Made by a program: the position numbers and the translations under genes. A stretch of 64,000 bases of DNA from Conchocele bisecta (lineage: Eukaryota > Mollusca > Bivalvia > Lucinida > Thyasiridae): the NCBI GenBank assembly GCA_029237695.1, contig CM055277.1:39342242-39406241 (forward strand). Reading direction: 5' to 3'. Below, piece by piece: positions 35,836 to 46,675 of the stretch. Positions within the stretch are counted from its first letter, which is position 1. Every line of letters starts with the position of its first letter. Below the pieces are notes generated by a model that saw only the letters and a program-made list of their open reading frames with translations, did no database searches and was not told where the DNA came from.

Positions 35836-36360
35836 AAAAGTAGTTTCAAGTCTCAGCGTACTGAAGCATTGAATTCAACTACTGTATGAAACATCCAGGT
35901 AGTCAGCAATAATGGACAACACTCTTGAAAACTTTACAAAAAAGGGGTTTGTTGGGGCTTAACGGCCTATCAACAGCTAAGGTCATTTAACGCCGGATCA
36001 ATGGTTGTATTACTAAATCCCATATATTACCCCTGTACAAGTACATGTTCAAGTACATGTACAAATGGGGGGGGGGGGGGGGTCCCAAAATCAGAACTGA
36101 AACTGAATATTTATAATAATAAAAAGAAATATATTCAGCCCTGAAATCAGAATAATCCTGATCTGATGCAAGGTCCTCACCACACCAGAATCATTTGGCC
36201 CCCTCCCAAAAGCAGTAGGATCAGTAATAATCTTTCTACTTTTATAATGGGCAATAACCCAATTCAACTCCCAGGTAACAAAAGAGCCAAAGATAAAAAC
36301 GTACCTGAGGGCCAAACCAGGCAAATCGTAATTCCTATAATGAGGAACCCCTACCGTTAA
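35836..36360. repeat. dispersed repeat D, minus copy, with poly-G tract
   Basis: Matches 58,880-59,240 in reverse complement (cagggctgaatatatt, caggattattctgattt, cctggtttggc, aacggtaggggttcct, gttaagcccc). Partial matches are at 41,097-41,150 and 41,750-42,120. A poly-G run at 36,067-36,081 is inside. The 64- and 77-codon frames are repeat-borne. Confidence 0.7.
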
Positions 36361-36660
36361 TATCCGCTGTCAAATTCGCCCGACCAACCACCCAAAATCA
36401 GAGTTTGATTCGTCGAGGCTGAGCTAAGTGTCTGATTTTGAGTACGAATTTGGAAAATATGATCAGAATTACTTACAAGTATGGCTCCTGATAAACACAG
36501 CACTATAAACCACATCACTATAACCCACAGCATTATAATAAACCACTCATTCCCATGACTAGTACAATTACAGAACAAGAATAAAGATCATATTTTCCAA
36601 ATTCGTACTCAAAATCAGACACTTAGCTCAGCCTCGACGAATCAAATTCTGATTAAAAAG
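36361..36660. repeat. inverted repeat, about 67-bp arms
   Basis: 36,400-36,466 (gtttgattcgtcgaggctga onward) is repeated as its reverse complement at 36,584-36,651 with one mismatch. The 117-bp interval has no ORF of note. Confidence 0.85.
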
Positions 36661-36892
36661 TACACTTAAACACATATATATAGAACAGGACATGTTGGTA
36701 TATAGTACAATAACAGAACAAACTAATATGTCCGATCATCAAAATACTAGAAAATGTGTTCGTAGAACACGAATACCCCACTTACTGCTTTGATAGTATA
36801 ACACGGCGTTTGTTAGAAAAGGTTAATCAGAACTGGAGATAATTTAAATGTGTTGGGTTGTGGTGTATGTATACAGAAAATGAGTTGATAAG

Positions 36893-37330
36893 CATGGTAT
36901 GTAGCTTCCTTATTATGAGTAGATGCGCAAAGTTTATTTCGATTTTAATTCGACCCCCGGGTCATGGATTATCTCCCCCTTTTCGACTTACAATTTGGCA
37001 ATTTTGCATTGTACCTCGTAAAACTTGTAAGTTGCTACAGACTTTAGCTCCCCCTTTTCGACTTACAATTTGGCAATTTTGCATTGTACCTCGTAAAACT
37101 TGTAAGTTGCTACAGACCTAAAGTCTGTAGCAACTTACAAGTTTTACGAGGTACAATGCAAAATTGCCAAATTTTTTAGGTCTGTAGCAACTTACAAGTT
37201 TTACGAGGTACAATGCAAAATTGCCAAATTGTAAGTCGAAAAGGGGGAGATAATCCATGACCCGGGGGTCGAATTAAAATCGAAATAAACTTTGCGCATC
37301 TACTCATAATAAGGAAGCTACATACCATGT
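36893..37330. repeat. 438-bp near-perfect palindrome with nested duplications
   Basis: The outer arms catggtatgtagcttcctta... and ...taaggaagctacataccatg match base for base over about 145 bp, including gacccccgggtcatgg. Inside, a unit of about 65 bp (cttacaatttggcaattttg to aagttgctacagac) is present twice on each side, partly truncated on the right, around the centre at about 37,120. No ORF of note. Confidence 0.9.
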
Positions 37331-37375
37331 TTCAGGTCTATAAGAGTTAGTACGTATTCTGTTATATTGTCCTTA

Positions 37376-37612
37376 TTACGTAACGGATTTTGATGAAATA
37401 TGGCGCATCAAACGCGTCTTGTTAAGCTGCATTTGGTGGTCTATTTCCACCCAAACTGCTGTCGTTTTTGTGAAGAATCGATTTCCACGTCTACCGACAC
37501 GGAAATCGATTCTTCGCAAAAACGACATAAGTTTGTGTCGAACTCCATGGACCACCAAATGCAGCTTGAAGACGCGTTTGCTGCGCCATAGTTCATCAAA
37601 ATCCGTTGCATA
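37376..37612. repeat. palindromic MITE-like element, family P3
   Basis: Ends cggattttgatgaaatatgg and catcaaaatccg are inverted. Arms include gcatttggtgg/ccaccaaatgc and gaagaatcgatttcc/ggaaatcgattcttc. A second copy is at 57,573-57,830. Confidence 0.85.
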
Positions 37613-38297
37613 TTAAGGAAAATATCAAATAATACTTACTTTGGAGTGGGCGACGTTGTTGTTGTTGTAACCACATGACTAAGCATCTTGATAATACACA
37701 TAAATACCGATATAGACATGGCATGTTAGTCTAGAGCACAGTAACATAAAATGAAAAATGTCAGATTATGTAAAAAAAATTAAATATTGATATAGAGACA
37801 TGACATGCTGGTCTATTGAACAATAACAGAAAAAGAAATATGTTGGATCATTAAAAAGCAAACAACGCTATATAGATGTAGCAAGCTAGTCTAGGGTTTT
37901 GATTGCTCGAATATGAACTGTTTGATTGGAAACTGATTATGAATATCAAAATATATTTCAGTCACTGTTGCATATTTAAAGGCAAGACATAGTATTTCAA
38001 ATGTATATATTTACACCTATACATTTATAATGCAAATGCCCATTCGACATATTGCGTTTACATCCCAATGCAATACATTACACACGCTTGACGTCGTGCG
38101 ATGTTGATTGGTTAAAGTTAGCAACGTCGCTGTTCCAGGAATTGCAACACAAATGATGTAAAACAAGGATATTGTTAATTTTAACGAAATATTTGGTTAT
38201 TTACAGTTTTGAAACTATCAGAAAATGCCGTGTAAATATTAAGTAATACAACCATGGGCTGTTGCGTTTAAAGATCATGCAAGGACATAAGAGACAT
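37613..38297. other. no gene recognised
   Basis: AT-rich with no coding signal. It lies downstream of the LU gene's stop codon and no convincing polyadenylation signal could be fixed. Confidence 0.4.
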
Positions 38298-38488
38298 GCC
38301 ATGTGAAAGTGAATGGGTTGAACATCCCAGCAACAGGTAAGGGCATATTAGAGACGGGACCGCAGTTTAACGTCTGATCCGACAGACCAGTGGGATGGAA
38401 ATACTATGAAAGTATTGTTGATGCCCAAGGCGATGTTTGAACCCACAACCTCCGGATTGGAAGTCAGGTGTTCTGACCCCTAAGCCAC
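38298..38488 (-). repeat. tRNA-derived SINE, minus copy
   Basis: Read on the minus strand: gtggcttaggggtc (A-box region), ggttgtgggttcaaac (B box), then the body shared with 7,882-8,072 (tagtatttccatcccactgg, tgttgctgggatgtt). It has an extra short insert around agacgttaaactgcgg. Confidence 0.7.
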
Positions 38489-38504
38489 AAATCTGTGATA
38501 TTTT

Positions 38505-38690
38505 CTGTGAATGACGTCAAAAGATGACGATATTTTCATAGCATATGAGGAATTATTCCGCATTTGCTATGAAAATTTCGTCAACTTTCGACGTCATTTA
38601 CGGAAAATATCGTAACGTTTGTAAATATTTTTCATGAGATATAACACTTGTCCTTAGGTAAAAAATCACACTGCGTGTCTTATATAAATG
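38505..38690. repeat. diverged palindromic repeat
   Basis: Contains gacgatattttcatagc and gctatgaaaatttcgtc inverted, plus gacgtcatttacggaaaata. Related to 23,530-23,725 and 56,660-56,790. Confidence 0.6.
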
Positions 38691-38712
38691 TATGTCAATT
38701 CCAAAACAAATG

Positions 38713-38913
38713 TCATGTGATACAATACAGAAACACCAATGCAATCATGAGCGAGACATTCAGGAATATTTGGCCAGCGCCCCCCACCACAGGAGGCTGG
38801 CACAGGTCACTGTCACAGCACAGGATCGTCTCGGCGCCTGTGGCTTTCTTGCCTTCCGTACAAGTGGCTGTGGCACACCCCATCGTATATACACCTCTTG
38901 TCATTCCTTGCAC
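38713..38913 (-). CDS. LU-domain protein, last exon: LU3 second half and GPI-anchor signal
   Basis: Final exon of the tandem Ly6/uPAR gene. The acceptor is ttcatattcgcag before GTGCAAGG, the reading enters in phase 0 and ends at TGA 38,713-38,715. It supplies the last five cysteines of domain 3 (GCATATC, then LCCDSDLC, the LU terminal signature, with Gln in place of the usual Asn). Then PPVVGGAGQ and a hydrophobic tail, IFLNVSLMIALVFLYCIT, right up to the stop. A small-residue site followed by a hydrophobic C-terminus is the layout of a GPI-attachment signal, so the protein is probably held on the outer cell surface. The frame also begins with GTG, which is an exon edge and not a start codon. 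Confidence 0.88.
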   Translation of the reverse strand: MQGMTRGVYTMGCATATCTEGKKATGAETILCCDSDLCQPPVVGGAGQIFLNVSLMIALVFLYCIT

Positions 38914-39124
38914 CTGCGAATATGAACAAACGCTATCATAATATGTACAGGTGTGGGAATTTTCAGAATATGTCTTGAAATCAGGATGTTGAGGTTCCTG
39001 ATAATTCCAGAAAAATACTAATGTTTCAACATAGTAAGCCCACTTTTACGCATCTGTGGGTGCAACAATATGTTTGTTTAGCAATTTACAGGATATGTCA
39101 TTTGGAACTCTTCCCACACCTATA

Positions 39125-39335
39125 TGTGGCTGTGACTGAAGAAATGGGGTTGATGGGATGTGTGACAGGTGTAGCTCCTGATCAAATAGCACACTCCTAT
39201 AGCCTGATTACGACATTGTTAGAAGCAAGATAGGTGTTGCTTCATTGATGGAATGGCGAACAGTGCAGATCCTGATCCTGATCTGGATGGTCGCAAAACC
39301 CAATAAGCCCAATTTCTCCAGTCACAGCAACATAT
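39125..39335. repeat. foldback repeat family F copy in LU intron
   Basis: atatgtggctgtgactgaag at left, ctccagtcacagcaacatat at right, with ttcattgatggaatggcgaa inside. Confidence 0.8.
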
Positions 39336-39434
39336 TACATTCAGTTATAATCAGGAGGATGGTAGACTATATATATCTCAACCGTTTCAACACCACAGGC
39401 CTGAACAGGGGTATTGGCAAAACGTGTAGATCCA

Positions 39435-39747
39435 GTAGTCGATTTCATCAACATTGCAAAGTATACTTATCTAGTAAAGTATACTTTAAATTTGAGGGAG
39501 AAATCATTTATTTTTCCCGAAATGCATTATGTCATATAGGAACTAACGACTGCATATATTTGATGATTAAAAGTATGCAGAATTATTATACTTAATTTAT
39601 TACATTATCACAGCCACTTTGGCTGTGATAATGTAATAAATTCAGTATAATAAAAATTAATAAATTTATCCTTAAATTGAAAATTTCTCCCTCAAAGTAT
39701 ACTTTGCTAGAAAAATATACTTTGCAATGTTGGTGAAATAGACGACT
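39435..39747. repeat. P2 palindromic element, complete copy
   Basis: agtagtcgatttcatcaaca at the left, gtgaaatagacgact at the right, centre cacagccactttggctgtg at about 39,611-39,629. Same architecture as 2,442-2,746. Confidence 0.85.
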
Positions 39748-40703
39748 CTGATCAGGATCTGCACTTTTTGCAAGTAATTTTCATATTTCTGAGAACAAAA
39801 ACACCCGCTTTTCATAAATGGACTAGTCTGAAAATCATTGTGTGACGGTTGGATTGGTTGTACAATTAAATAACATATTGCGATCCATTCCAGTTACTTA
39901 GGGGTGAGAGGGTTAAGGACCCGTTCTATACCTGATCATCGTTTGATTTAAAGATAATTGCTTCGTAAATGTGATAAGATATCAATTATATTACACCAAA
40001 CTGTAAAATATGTCAGTTTTCTGTACAGGTTTCTGCCTGTGCCTTTAACAACATGAACCACCATTATAAATAGCATAATACATGGAACAACCGCACAATG
40101 TATCACTTTTACCTGGCAAACCGCACAACACATACCATATATACCCACTACTGTACTCTGTTATTAGCTACCAAATCCAGTGACATGTAAGCAGTTAGCT
40201 GAGTGTATTGTCCCTGGTGGCGACTCACCTACTATGCTAGTAAATATGGCTTTACCTATGGGTAACGTGTACACTAACATAAGCTGTGCATCAGATTGAA
40301 CAGTTTACACATCAAAATTTATTTTGAGATTGATGGGAGAAATGCTCAGATATTGTCTTTTGTATAATTTGCTGACATAATATGTATATCTTGCTGTTGT
40401 CATATCTGTTTACTATGTATTGCACCAAATTGTATTTGGATTTCTGTCATATTATTTACTGTATGTGTCGAACGCACGATAATGGTACAACTGTACGATG
40501 GCTTGTACATACACAGATGGTGGAGATGGCAAATCAATGCTCCATATAGTATACAGTAACAAGACAGTATTCACATATGTGAAATTCATATATCACATCA
40601 CTCTTATGAAGCAATTATCATTGAAGTCCAGTGTACCTATATATGACCTAATACCTTGGTGATAAATCCATTCATATCACAATGGTGAATATTACTGCAA
40701 TTC
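39748..40703. other. LU intron, no feature recognised
   Basis: AT-rich sequence between repeats. The minus open frame at 39,948-40,148 has several cysteines but no LU spacing and no splice sites. Confidence 0.4.
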
Positions 40704-40943
40704 ACACATGGGGCGAAATGATCTGGGGCAGTTTCACTAAACTTCGTACGACTAAAATGTTCGCAATTGCAAATTTCGGATCGTCTGGAAATTTTAATTG
40801 ATGAATTTACTTTTATGGAGCATAGGCTGATATGCTCAATAAATGTAAATCCAATAATTGGTTACAATAAAACATCGTTAATGTGAAATGTACAGACTGT
40901 TAACAATTTGTCGTACGAAGTTTAGTGAAACGGCCCCCATGTG
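40704..40943. repeat. palindromic element (gtttcactaaacttcgta ends)
   Basis: cacatggggc..gtttcactaaacttcgtacgac at left is mirrored by gtcgtacgaagtttagtgaaac..ccccatgtg at right. The end motif tttagtgaaac recurs at 3,806 and 60,765. Confidence 0.85.
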
Positions 40944-41089
40944 TAGTAAGGTGTGTCGTCCAAGTTACATACGCTACAACTAGGTTGGCGCAGGGATTTA
41001 GAAATTAGTAGACAAAATGAACTGCTTGTGTCAAAGAAGACAATACTAATTTACAGTTGCTCCGGCATATTTTTTAAAACGTACTTTTT

Positions 41090-41735
41090 ATGCCCCCCGG
41101 TCTCGGTAGATCAGGATTATTCTGATTTCAGGGCTGAATATATAGTTTTTGTCGATCCCGCTTGCGGAAAGCGAGACATAGAGATCACAATGACGTCCGG
41201 GTATCCGTGCATCCGTGCGTGCGTGCGTGCGTCCGTCCGAAATCTGCGTTAACGTTTTTAAATACCTTAATTCACCTTGACTTGAAACTCCATATGCTTA
41301 CTAGTCATCATCCATATAGTCATGCTGCATCACACTCATGCGGCCCCTGTGCCCAAGGTCAAGGTGAAATGACTTAGAATTTTGCATTATCTCTGAAACC
41401 GTAAGTCAGATTTGCTTGAAACTTCGCATTGGTCATCATCCATATATTCATTCTGTGTCTCATGCGGCCCATGTGACCCAATGTCAAGGTCAAATGACTT
41501 TGAAATTTGTGTTCAGGTTTTTACATTCCCTTATATAAACCACAACACTTACTCCGATTTACTTCAACCTTCAAATAATTCTTTATTATCATCCATGTGG
41601 TCATTCTATAGCCCACCGATGTGTCCACCACACGCCCAAGATCAATGTCAAATGACTTGAAAATTTGTGTTAAAGCTTTTACATACACTATATCTACACA
41701 ACCCTTAATTCAAACTTCCAATAAATACACACTGA
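41090..41735. repeat. three diverged 130-150 bp units in a dispersed repeat
   Basis: Each unit has catcatccat(a/g)t(a/g)(t/g)tcat, a gcggcccatgt-like block, caaggtcaa.atgact and a gttttta or cttttac block. Units start near 41,205, 41,395 and 41,570. A tgcgtgcgtgcgtccgtccg microsatellite precedes them and a dispersed repeat D end (gattattctgatttcagggc) precedes that. Confidence 0.7.
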
Positions 41736-41744
41736 GACCAACTG

Positions 41745-42125
41745 CATCGGCGGGCTGGACATGCGGGCCGCGGCCATCTGGTTTATTGTAAATATACGGT
41801 TCTGATTTTGGGATTTTCCCCCTATTTGTACAGGTAATATTTAGAGATGTTCCACTGTAATTCAACCATATGAAGAGTTGAATCTGGTTATACCCCTTAT
41901 ATGAGTAAAATATGATTATTTGTAATCCTATTACTTTTAGGGGAAGGGGCCAAGTGACTTTGAAGTGGTATGGACCTGCCACCAGGTCAGATTATTCTAA
42001 TTTCAGGCCTGTATGTATATTTGTTTTGACGTAAATATTCCGTTCCGATTTTGGTATTTTTTCCCCAATGCAGCAGGTTATATGCGGGATCGAACCTGTT
42101 GGTCCGGTCGTTAAACACCAACAAA
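41745..42125. repeat. dispersed repeat D fragments in LU intron
   Basis: Two partial copies with gattttgggattttccccc and cagattattctaatttcagg, ending at a caacaaacaaacaag tail, as in the copy at 58,880-59,270. Confidence 0.6.
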
Positions 42126-42270
42126 CAAACAAGTCAACCATATGAGCAAAGACAATCGTGTCTTTTGCGATCATGAACATATTTTGTCATCAGATGAAAT
42201 GACATTGAAACCATCAGCATATACGCTCAGGTTTACTGGATGTCCAGTTTAGAGGGGTTATACAGTGTAC

Positions 42271-42372
42271 CTCACATCCAAAGCTGGGTTGGTCACATAG
42301 CTGGTAGACTCCTGCCGCCCGAGCCTTCTTCAGACAATCTGGGCCTTTGCATTGCATCTCGTAGCACTGTTT
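42271..42372 (-). CDS. LU-domain protein exon: LU3 first half
   Basis: A 102-nt exon between the acceptor ggtttacag and the donor GAG|gtacac, in phase 0 at both edges. It encodes 34 residues with cysteines at 3, 8, 13, 26 and 33 (KQCYEMQC, GPDC, QLCDQ, FGCE). This is the pattern of the first five cysteines of an LU domain and aligns with the exon at 57,101-57,211 (AQCYNIMC, GTC, FCDR, GGCS). Together with the last exon it completes a 10-cysteine domain. Too short and start-less to appear as a conventional ORF. Confidence 0.88.
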
Positions 42373-42499
42373 CTGTAAACCAAGCAAATTGCAAATTCCA
42401 TAAGCCCAATTTCTCCAGCCAGCAGCAACAAAATGAGGATATTTATTGCATGCAATGTTTTTGCATACCTTTACGGGTATGACATTTAATAAACATTTT

Positions 42500-42605
42500 A
42501 TTTTTATTTTTGTTATTTCTCAATGAAAGTATATGTTGTGACCACTCATTTGAACCGTCTCGACGAGATAGTTCAAATGGTGGTCGCGACATATACTTCT
42601 GAGTG
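42500..42605. repeat. short palindromic repeat (tatgttgtgaccactcat family)
   Basis: tgttgtgaccactcatttga and tcaaatggtggtcgcgacat are inverted around cgtctcgacgag. Relatives: 21,890-22,010, 44,590-44,690, 61,315-61,385 and about 285-345. Confidence 0.75.
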
Positions 42606-44580
42606 CAAATGAATGAAAATATTCAGGATTTTCCGCAAACATAATGGCGTATCCTCAACATGAAAAAGGTTAACACAGTTTGTATTGTAATGCATAATAC
42701 ACTAGTGTAACACTTATGCAAATGAGACTGCTAAAGACAAAAATGCTGCATGTGATCAATACAGCTGGAATGCAGGTGTCATGCTTATGCAATAAATGGA
42801 ATCTAACATTTGTATTTATTTAACCCATTTCATGATGATGGATATGACATTTTGCTTAGGGAAAATCATAAATATTTTCTTTAAATGTGCTTAGAAGTAC
42901 ATTTATATGTCGCGACAACCATTTGAATAGCAACAAAATTGCTACCTGCTCCATACCTCTCACGAGGGTAATAATTTAATCCCATCTCTTTAATTTAACG
43001 CATGGAAGAGCGATTTTTGCAATCGGTTATCCGGTGTGTTTGATATTAGCAATATAAAACTGTTAGAGATGTATCAATACATTATTAATTAAGAACATAC
43101 TGTAACAGAATAGAACCTTGAGTGTAATTATAACCCCCATGCAAAGTGAGTGGGTGGGGTACACGACTCATTTTGACAAGCTAAATATGGTATTATTATT
43201 GACATATCTACACTCTGAGCTAATATAATGGTAATTCAGCCATATCATTTCACATTTTCACTAAGACAAACATGCCTGATAGCTCGTATGGTCACAGGAA
43301 GAAATCTGGCAACTTGACAGAATTGTGGAAAGACTGACAAACATGTCTGGCAACCTTGCTGACAGTGTCTGGCAGTCTTATTCTTAGGATGATGGAAGTG
43401 TTTCAATGACTAGTTCACTCTTTCTTGCAAAAAGGAATATCTTACGAGAGTCTTGACCCACATCCTGCATGCCTATTATGTCCTATATTTGTTTACATTC
43501 CAAGTCTGGCAAGTTAACATGTTCATGATTTCTCTCTGACAGCGGCCATGTTTGGCAGATCTGCCAAACCTGACAGATCCTGAGAAGCACATTATAATTG
43601 CTAAATTAAGGCTATTTAATCAGATATTCACGAGGTTTGGTTTGTAAATCATAATTAATGTGTAAGACGAACATTTACACAAAGTTTCAGACTGTAAATT
43701 CCTGTTTTGGTTGATTCTAAGGATAAAATCAAGTTGAAGTGGCGCTCAATTTTGAATGTGAAAACGCCAGCGTCTCCGCATCAAAATTGTCCCATAAAGT
43801 TATCAAAGCACTGAACCACTCTTGATTACCTGTGTAAATACCAAGATAAATATACAAACTACATATTTGGGATGTGCCAGATAGGTTTTGAGCTGTTTTA
43901 ATGTGTGAAATTGTTAAAAGTCTCATGGTGATGACGTCATTTTTGGCGATCTCGCAAATCTGGCAAGATGGCTGACATTTTTGACAGATTTGCCCGACGC
44001 CCAAGCATCATGATTGGTCAAGTGACGTCATGTGGTACAGTTTCAGAACTTATAAATACAACCCAATTGGCTAGGATCGAATGGTTCAGCTCATAAGAGC
44101 AAAGGATAACATCTATGTGGCGTATTCTCGCCAGTGACCAGTAGTCGTCACCTGATTGTAACCAGTACCCGTCATGGTCTTGTTGTAGAATAACACTGAG
44201 ATAATAAACTGAATACCTGAATAAACACCTTCCATTGACTCTCCATAACCCATCCTGACACAACAACAAATCGTAAGACCACTCGCTTGCGTTTGTTACA
44301 ATACACATGCAGAAATTGGTTATTTTACCGTGTTAAGGTGATTATCACATTTACATGTATATTTTGTAAATTGAAATCTTCATTTAGTTATGTTGAATGT
44401 GTGAACAACAGAGAAACAATGGCTTCCAAGTGAAAATGATTTCCCTGTTCTATTAGTTTTGGCAATTTACTAGTTCTACATCAAAGATTATTTGTTTAAA
44501 GGTATAAACTATACAGTTTACTAAATTTTGACATAGCACCAACAGGTTTGGGTATGCACTTCGGTTGCTCACATTTTATC
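42606..44580. other. LU intron, no feature recognised
   Basis: Contains scattered tggcaga/tctggca and tgacaga motifs at 43,310-43,590, including the small palindrome tggcagatctgcca. A minus open frame at 44,018-44,308 (96 codons) has a protein-like patch (CQDGLWRVNGRC) but no family match and no splice sites in phase with the LU exons. Confidence 0.4.
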
Positions 44581-44584
44581 AATA

Positions 44585-44695
44585 GGTCAAATTGTAACCG
44601 TAGATAACATATCGGAGGCAAATTATTGTAGCTACCATTCGAAACGGTTCAAATATGCGGTCGCAACATATACTTTCATTGAGAAATAACAAAAA
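44585..44695. repeat. short palindromic repeat, diverged copy
   Basis: cggttcaaatatgcggtcgc and aacatatactttcattgaga blocks of the 42,500-42,605 family, with the other arm decayed. Confidence 0.6.
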
Positions 44696-45500
44696 ATAAA
44701 AATAATTACCTGTATCAAAAGGTGTATTCCGCATGTAATGGGTTAATATGATACGTATTAAAGGTGCACGGCCACTCAGTAGGCACAAACTGTGCTTTAT
44801 ATCAGAGACATCATCTGAGACATTTTCTGGAAAAATAAACATTCATTACCCCACGTATTGATTTGTCTTATTATACATTTTATATCAGACGTAGATTTCC
44901 ACACTGATGTCAGGGGCGATAACCGTGTTTCCTTAAAATGTTAACGGACATTACTATATAAATATTATGTTTTCACTTGACGCATTTAATTAGTAGAAAT
45001 AGTTAAAAATATAAATCCTCATATATATCAGACGGGCAATATGACACCATATTGACTTTGTAGAATAACGTATTTGTCATACCGCAGATGCTTTATATTT
45101 CTCCAGAATTTAGTGCATTAGTACATGTACATGCAATTAAATGGTGCCAAGCGGCATGATGTCACAGCGTTACAAATATAACATGACGTCATCCCGACAT
45201 AAAACAAGTATCAATTTGTGAATAACTTGGCACATTCTCGACCGAGTTTCAAAATAATTTCCAGTCCCTATGGCTATACATGTATTTCAGACTGATGTGG
45301 TTTCCAAACGGTTTTTTTATGTTTTCGACTCGGCCTCGAACCGCCGCCATTTTGATTTGATCCATATTGATGGGATTGACAAAAATACGGGCTCATATTA
45401 CCTCATATAATGCAAGTTCATATTGGTCAGTGCCGGAACTACGCTTCTCATCGCAAAATAGTTCCTTCCAAATCACCAAGTTGTTTATTTTAATTATGTT
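44696..45500. other. LU intron, no feature recognised
   Basis: AT-rich; one ccgccattttgatttga motif at 45,342. No coding or RNA signal. Confidence 0.4.
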
Positions 45501-45850
45501 TTGCATAGGCGGCAGAATCGGGAAATTATTGGGGTGGGGGTCGGGGGGGGGGGCAATCGCCAGGGCCCAAGTGGCCCAATGTCGCTGGGGGGGGGGTCCG
45601 GGGGGGGGCATGCTCCCCCGAAATATTTTGAAATCTAACAGGCGTCAAACGCCATTTCCTGCATCCTCTGGGCCCAGTATTGAGGACCAAAAGGGCGTGA
45701 TGTTGCTAGGGGGTACGTTTTTTTTTCATAAATCTAAGAGGCGTGAAACGCCATTTCCTGCATTTTCAGCAAATTTGAGGATGATAAAATGTGCTTTATT
45801 ACAGGGACCCCCGCCCCCCCCCCCCCCACTTCCGCCGCCCCTGATTTTGT
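45501..45850. repeat. G-tract repeat with duplicated internal unit
   Basis: Starts ggcggcagaat and ends cttccgccgcccctg, so the outer ends are inverted. Inside are poly-G runs at about 45,544-45,554, 45,589-45,596 and 45,600-45,608 and poly-C at 45,810-45,828. The unit aaatctaa.aggcgt.aaacgc plus catttcctgcat occurs twice. The 164-codon frame through it is an artefact. Confidence 0.7.
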
Positions 45851-45909
45851 ATATTTTTTAGGCGCATATAGCATATACATTGCGAGCGATATATGTATAT
45901 AATACAAAA

Positions 45910-46032
45910 GTTATTTGATTTGTATGTGAATATATGCCACTAGTTCCGTCGCGCAACGATATGGCGCTCCTAAAGTCGCACAATATCGCACGCTGCGGAA
46001 CTCGTAATATATCCACATACAAATCAAATAAC
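45910..46032. repeat. 123-bp palindrome
   Basis: gttatttgatttgtatgtga and tccacatacaaatcaaataa are inverted, with gttccgtcgcgcaacgatat / atatcgcacgctgcggaac as inner arms. Confidence 0.85.
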
Positions 46033-46144
46033 CTAGAAATATTGTATTGTATGAGGGGTGGTCCAGAATTAATGTATACACTTAACAAAAGATGTCATCA
46101 CCCTGAGATAATCATGTATAATTGCTGGAATCTAATTTTCTAAT

Positions 46145-46375
46145 ATGTGGCTGTAACTGGAGAAATGGGACTTATGGGATTTGTCACCAGCGTAGCTCCT
46201 GATCAAACAGCACTGCTTATGTATGATGATGATCTATTTTGTTTGTTAGAAGCATGCCATGTGTTTCTGTGATGGCGTGCAGTGCAGATCCTAATTAGTT
46301 TGCGAATGTACATGCTGATTTGAAGCTACACTGGTCGCAAAACCCATGAGCCCCATTTCTCCAGTCACAGCCATA
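46145..46375. repeat. foldback repeat family F copy in LU intron
   Basis: tatgtggctgtaactggaga at left and tctccagtcacagccatatt at right, 35 bp from the microexon at 46,413. Confidence 0.8.
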
Positions 46376-46412
46376 TTTTTGTTGGGCGTAGTCCAAAATC
46401 AGCAACACCTAC

Positions 46413-46438
46413 CTTTGTTGGATCGGGTGTGGTGCCTC
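46413..46438 (-). CDS. LU-domain protein, 26-nt linker microexon 2
   Basis: Between an acceptor ttttttcatttgcag and the donor AAG|gtaggt. With the single G carried over from the preceding exon (phase 1) it reads GGTTPDPTK and ends in phase 0, ready for the LU3 exon. It matches the microexon at 58,318-58,340 in position, phase logic, peptide (GATADPNK) and the intron bases after the donor (gtgttgctg). Neither could be found from ORF length. The support is the joint fit of splice sites and phase. Confidence 0.8.
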
Positions 46439-46675
46439 CTGCAAATGAAAAAAAATGCATCCGTATATATATCACTGACGGCGTGTTTAGTCTAAATATT
46501 TTAGTGATTTGTCAAAAAGTTAATGACATTGTGTCTCCTGTGCTGAGATAATATCAATGACTATTGTGTAAATGGAGTCTCCACTTGTCATTTGTCATAA
46601 ACATGCTTGGTCCGTCTTCTAATTATCTTCTAAAAATGTACTCTCAGATTCCGGAGCGTCAGATTAACCCCACAT

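Noticed and set aside
39948..40148. Cys-containing minus frame as an LU exon
   Set aside because: Spacing does not match either half of the LU domain and no acceptor or donor fits.
44018..44308. 96-codon minus frame in the LU intron as an additional exon
   Set aside because: No LU cysteine pattern and no splice sites giving phases that fit its neighbours.
45367..45861. 164-codon plus frame with Gly- and Pro-rich tracts
   Set aside because: Runs through poly-G and poly-C tracts of a repeat.
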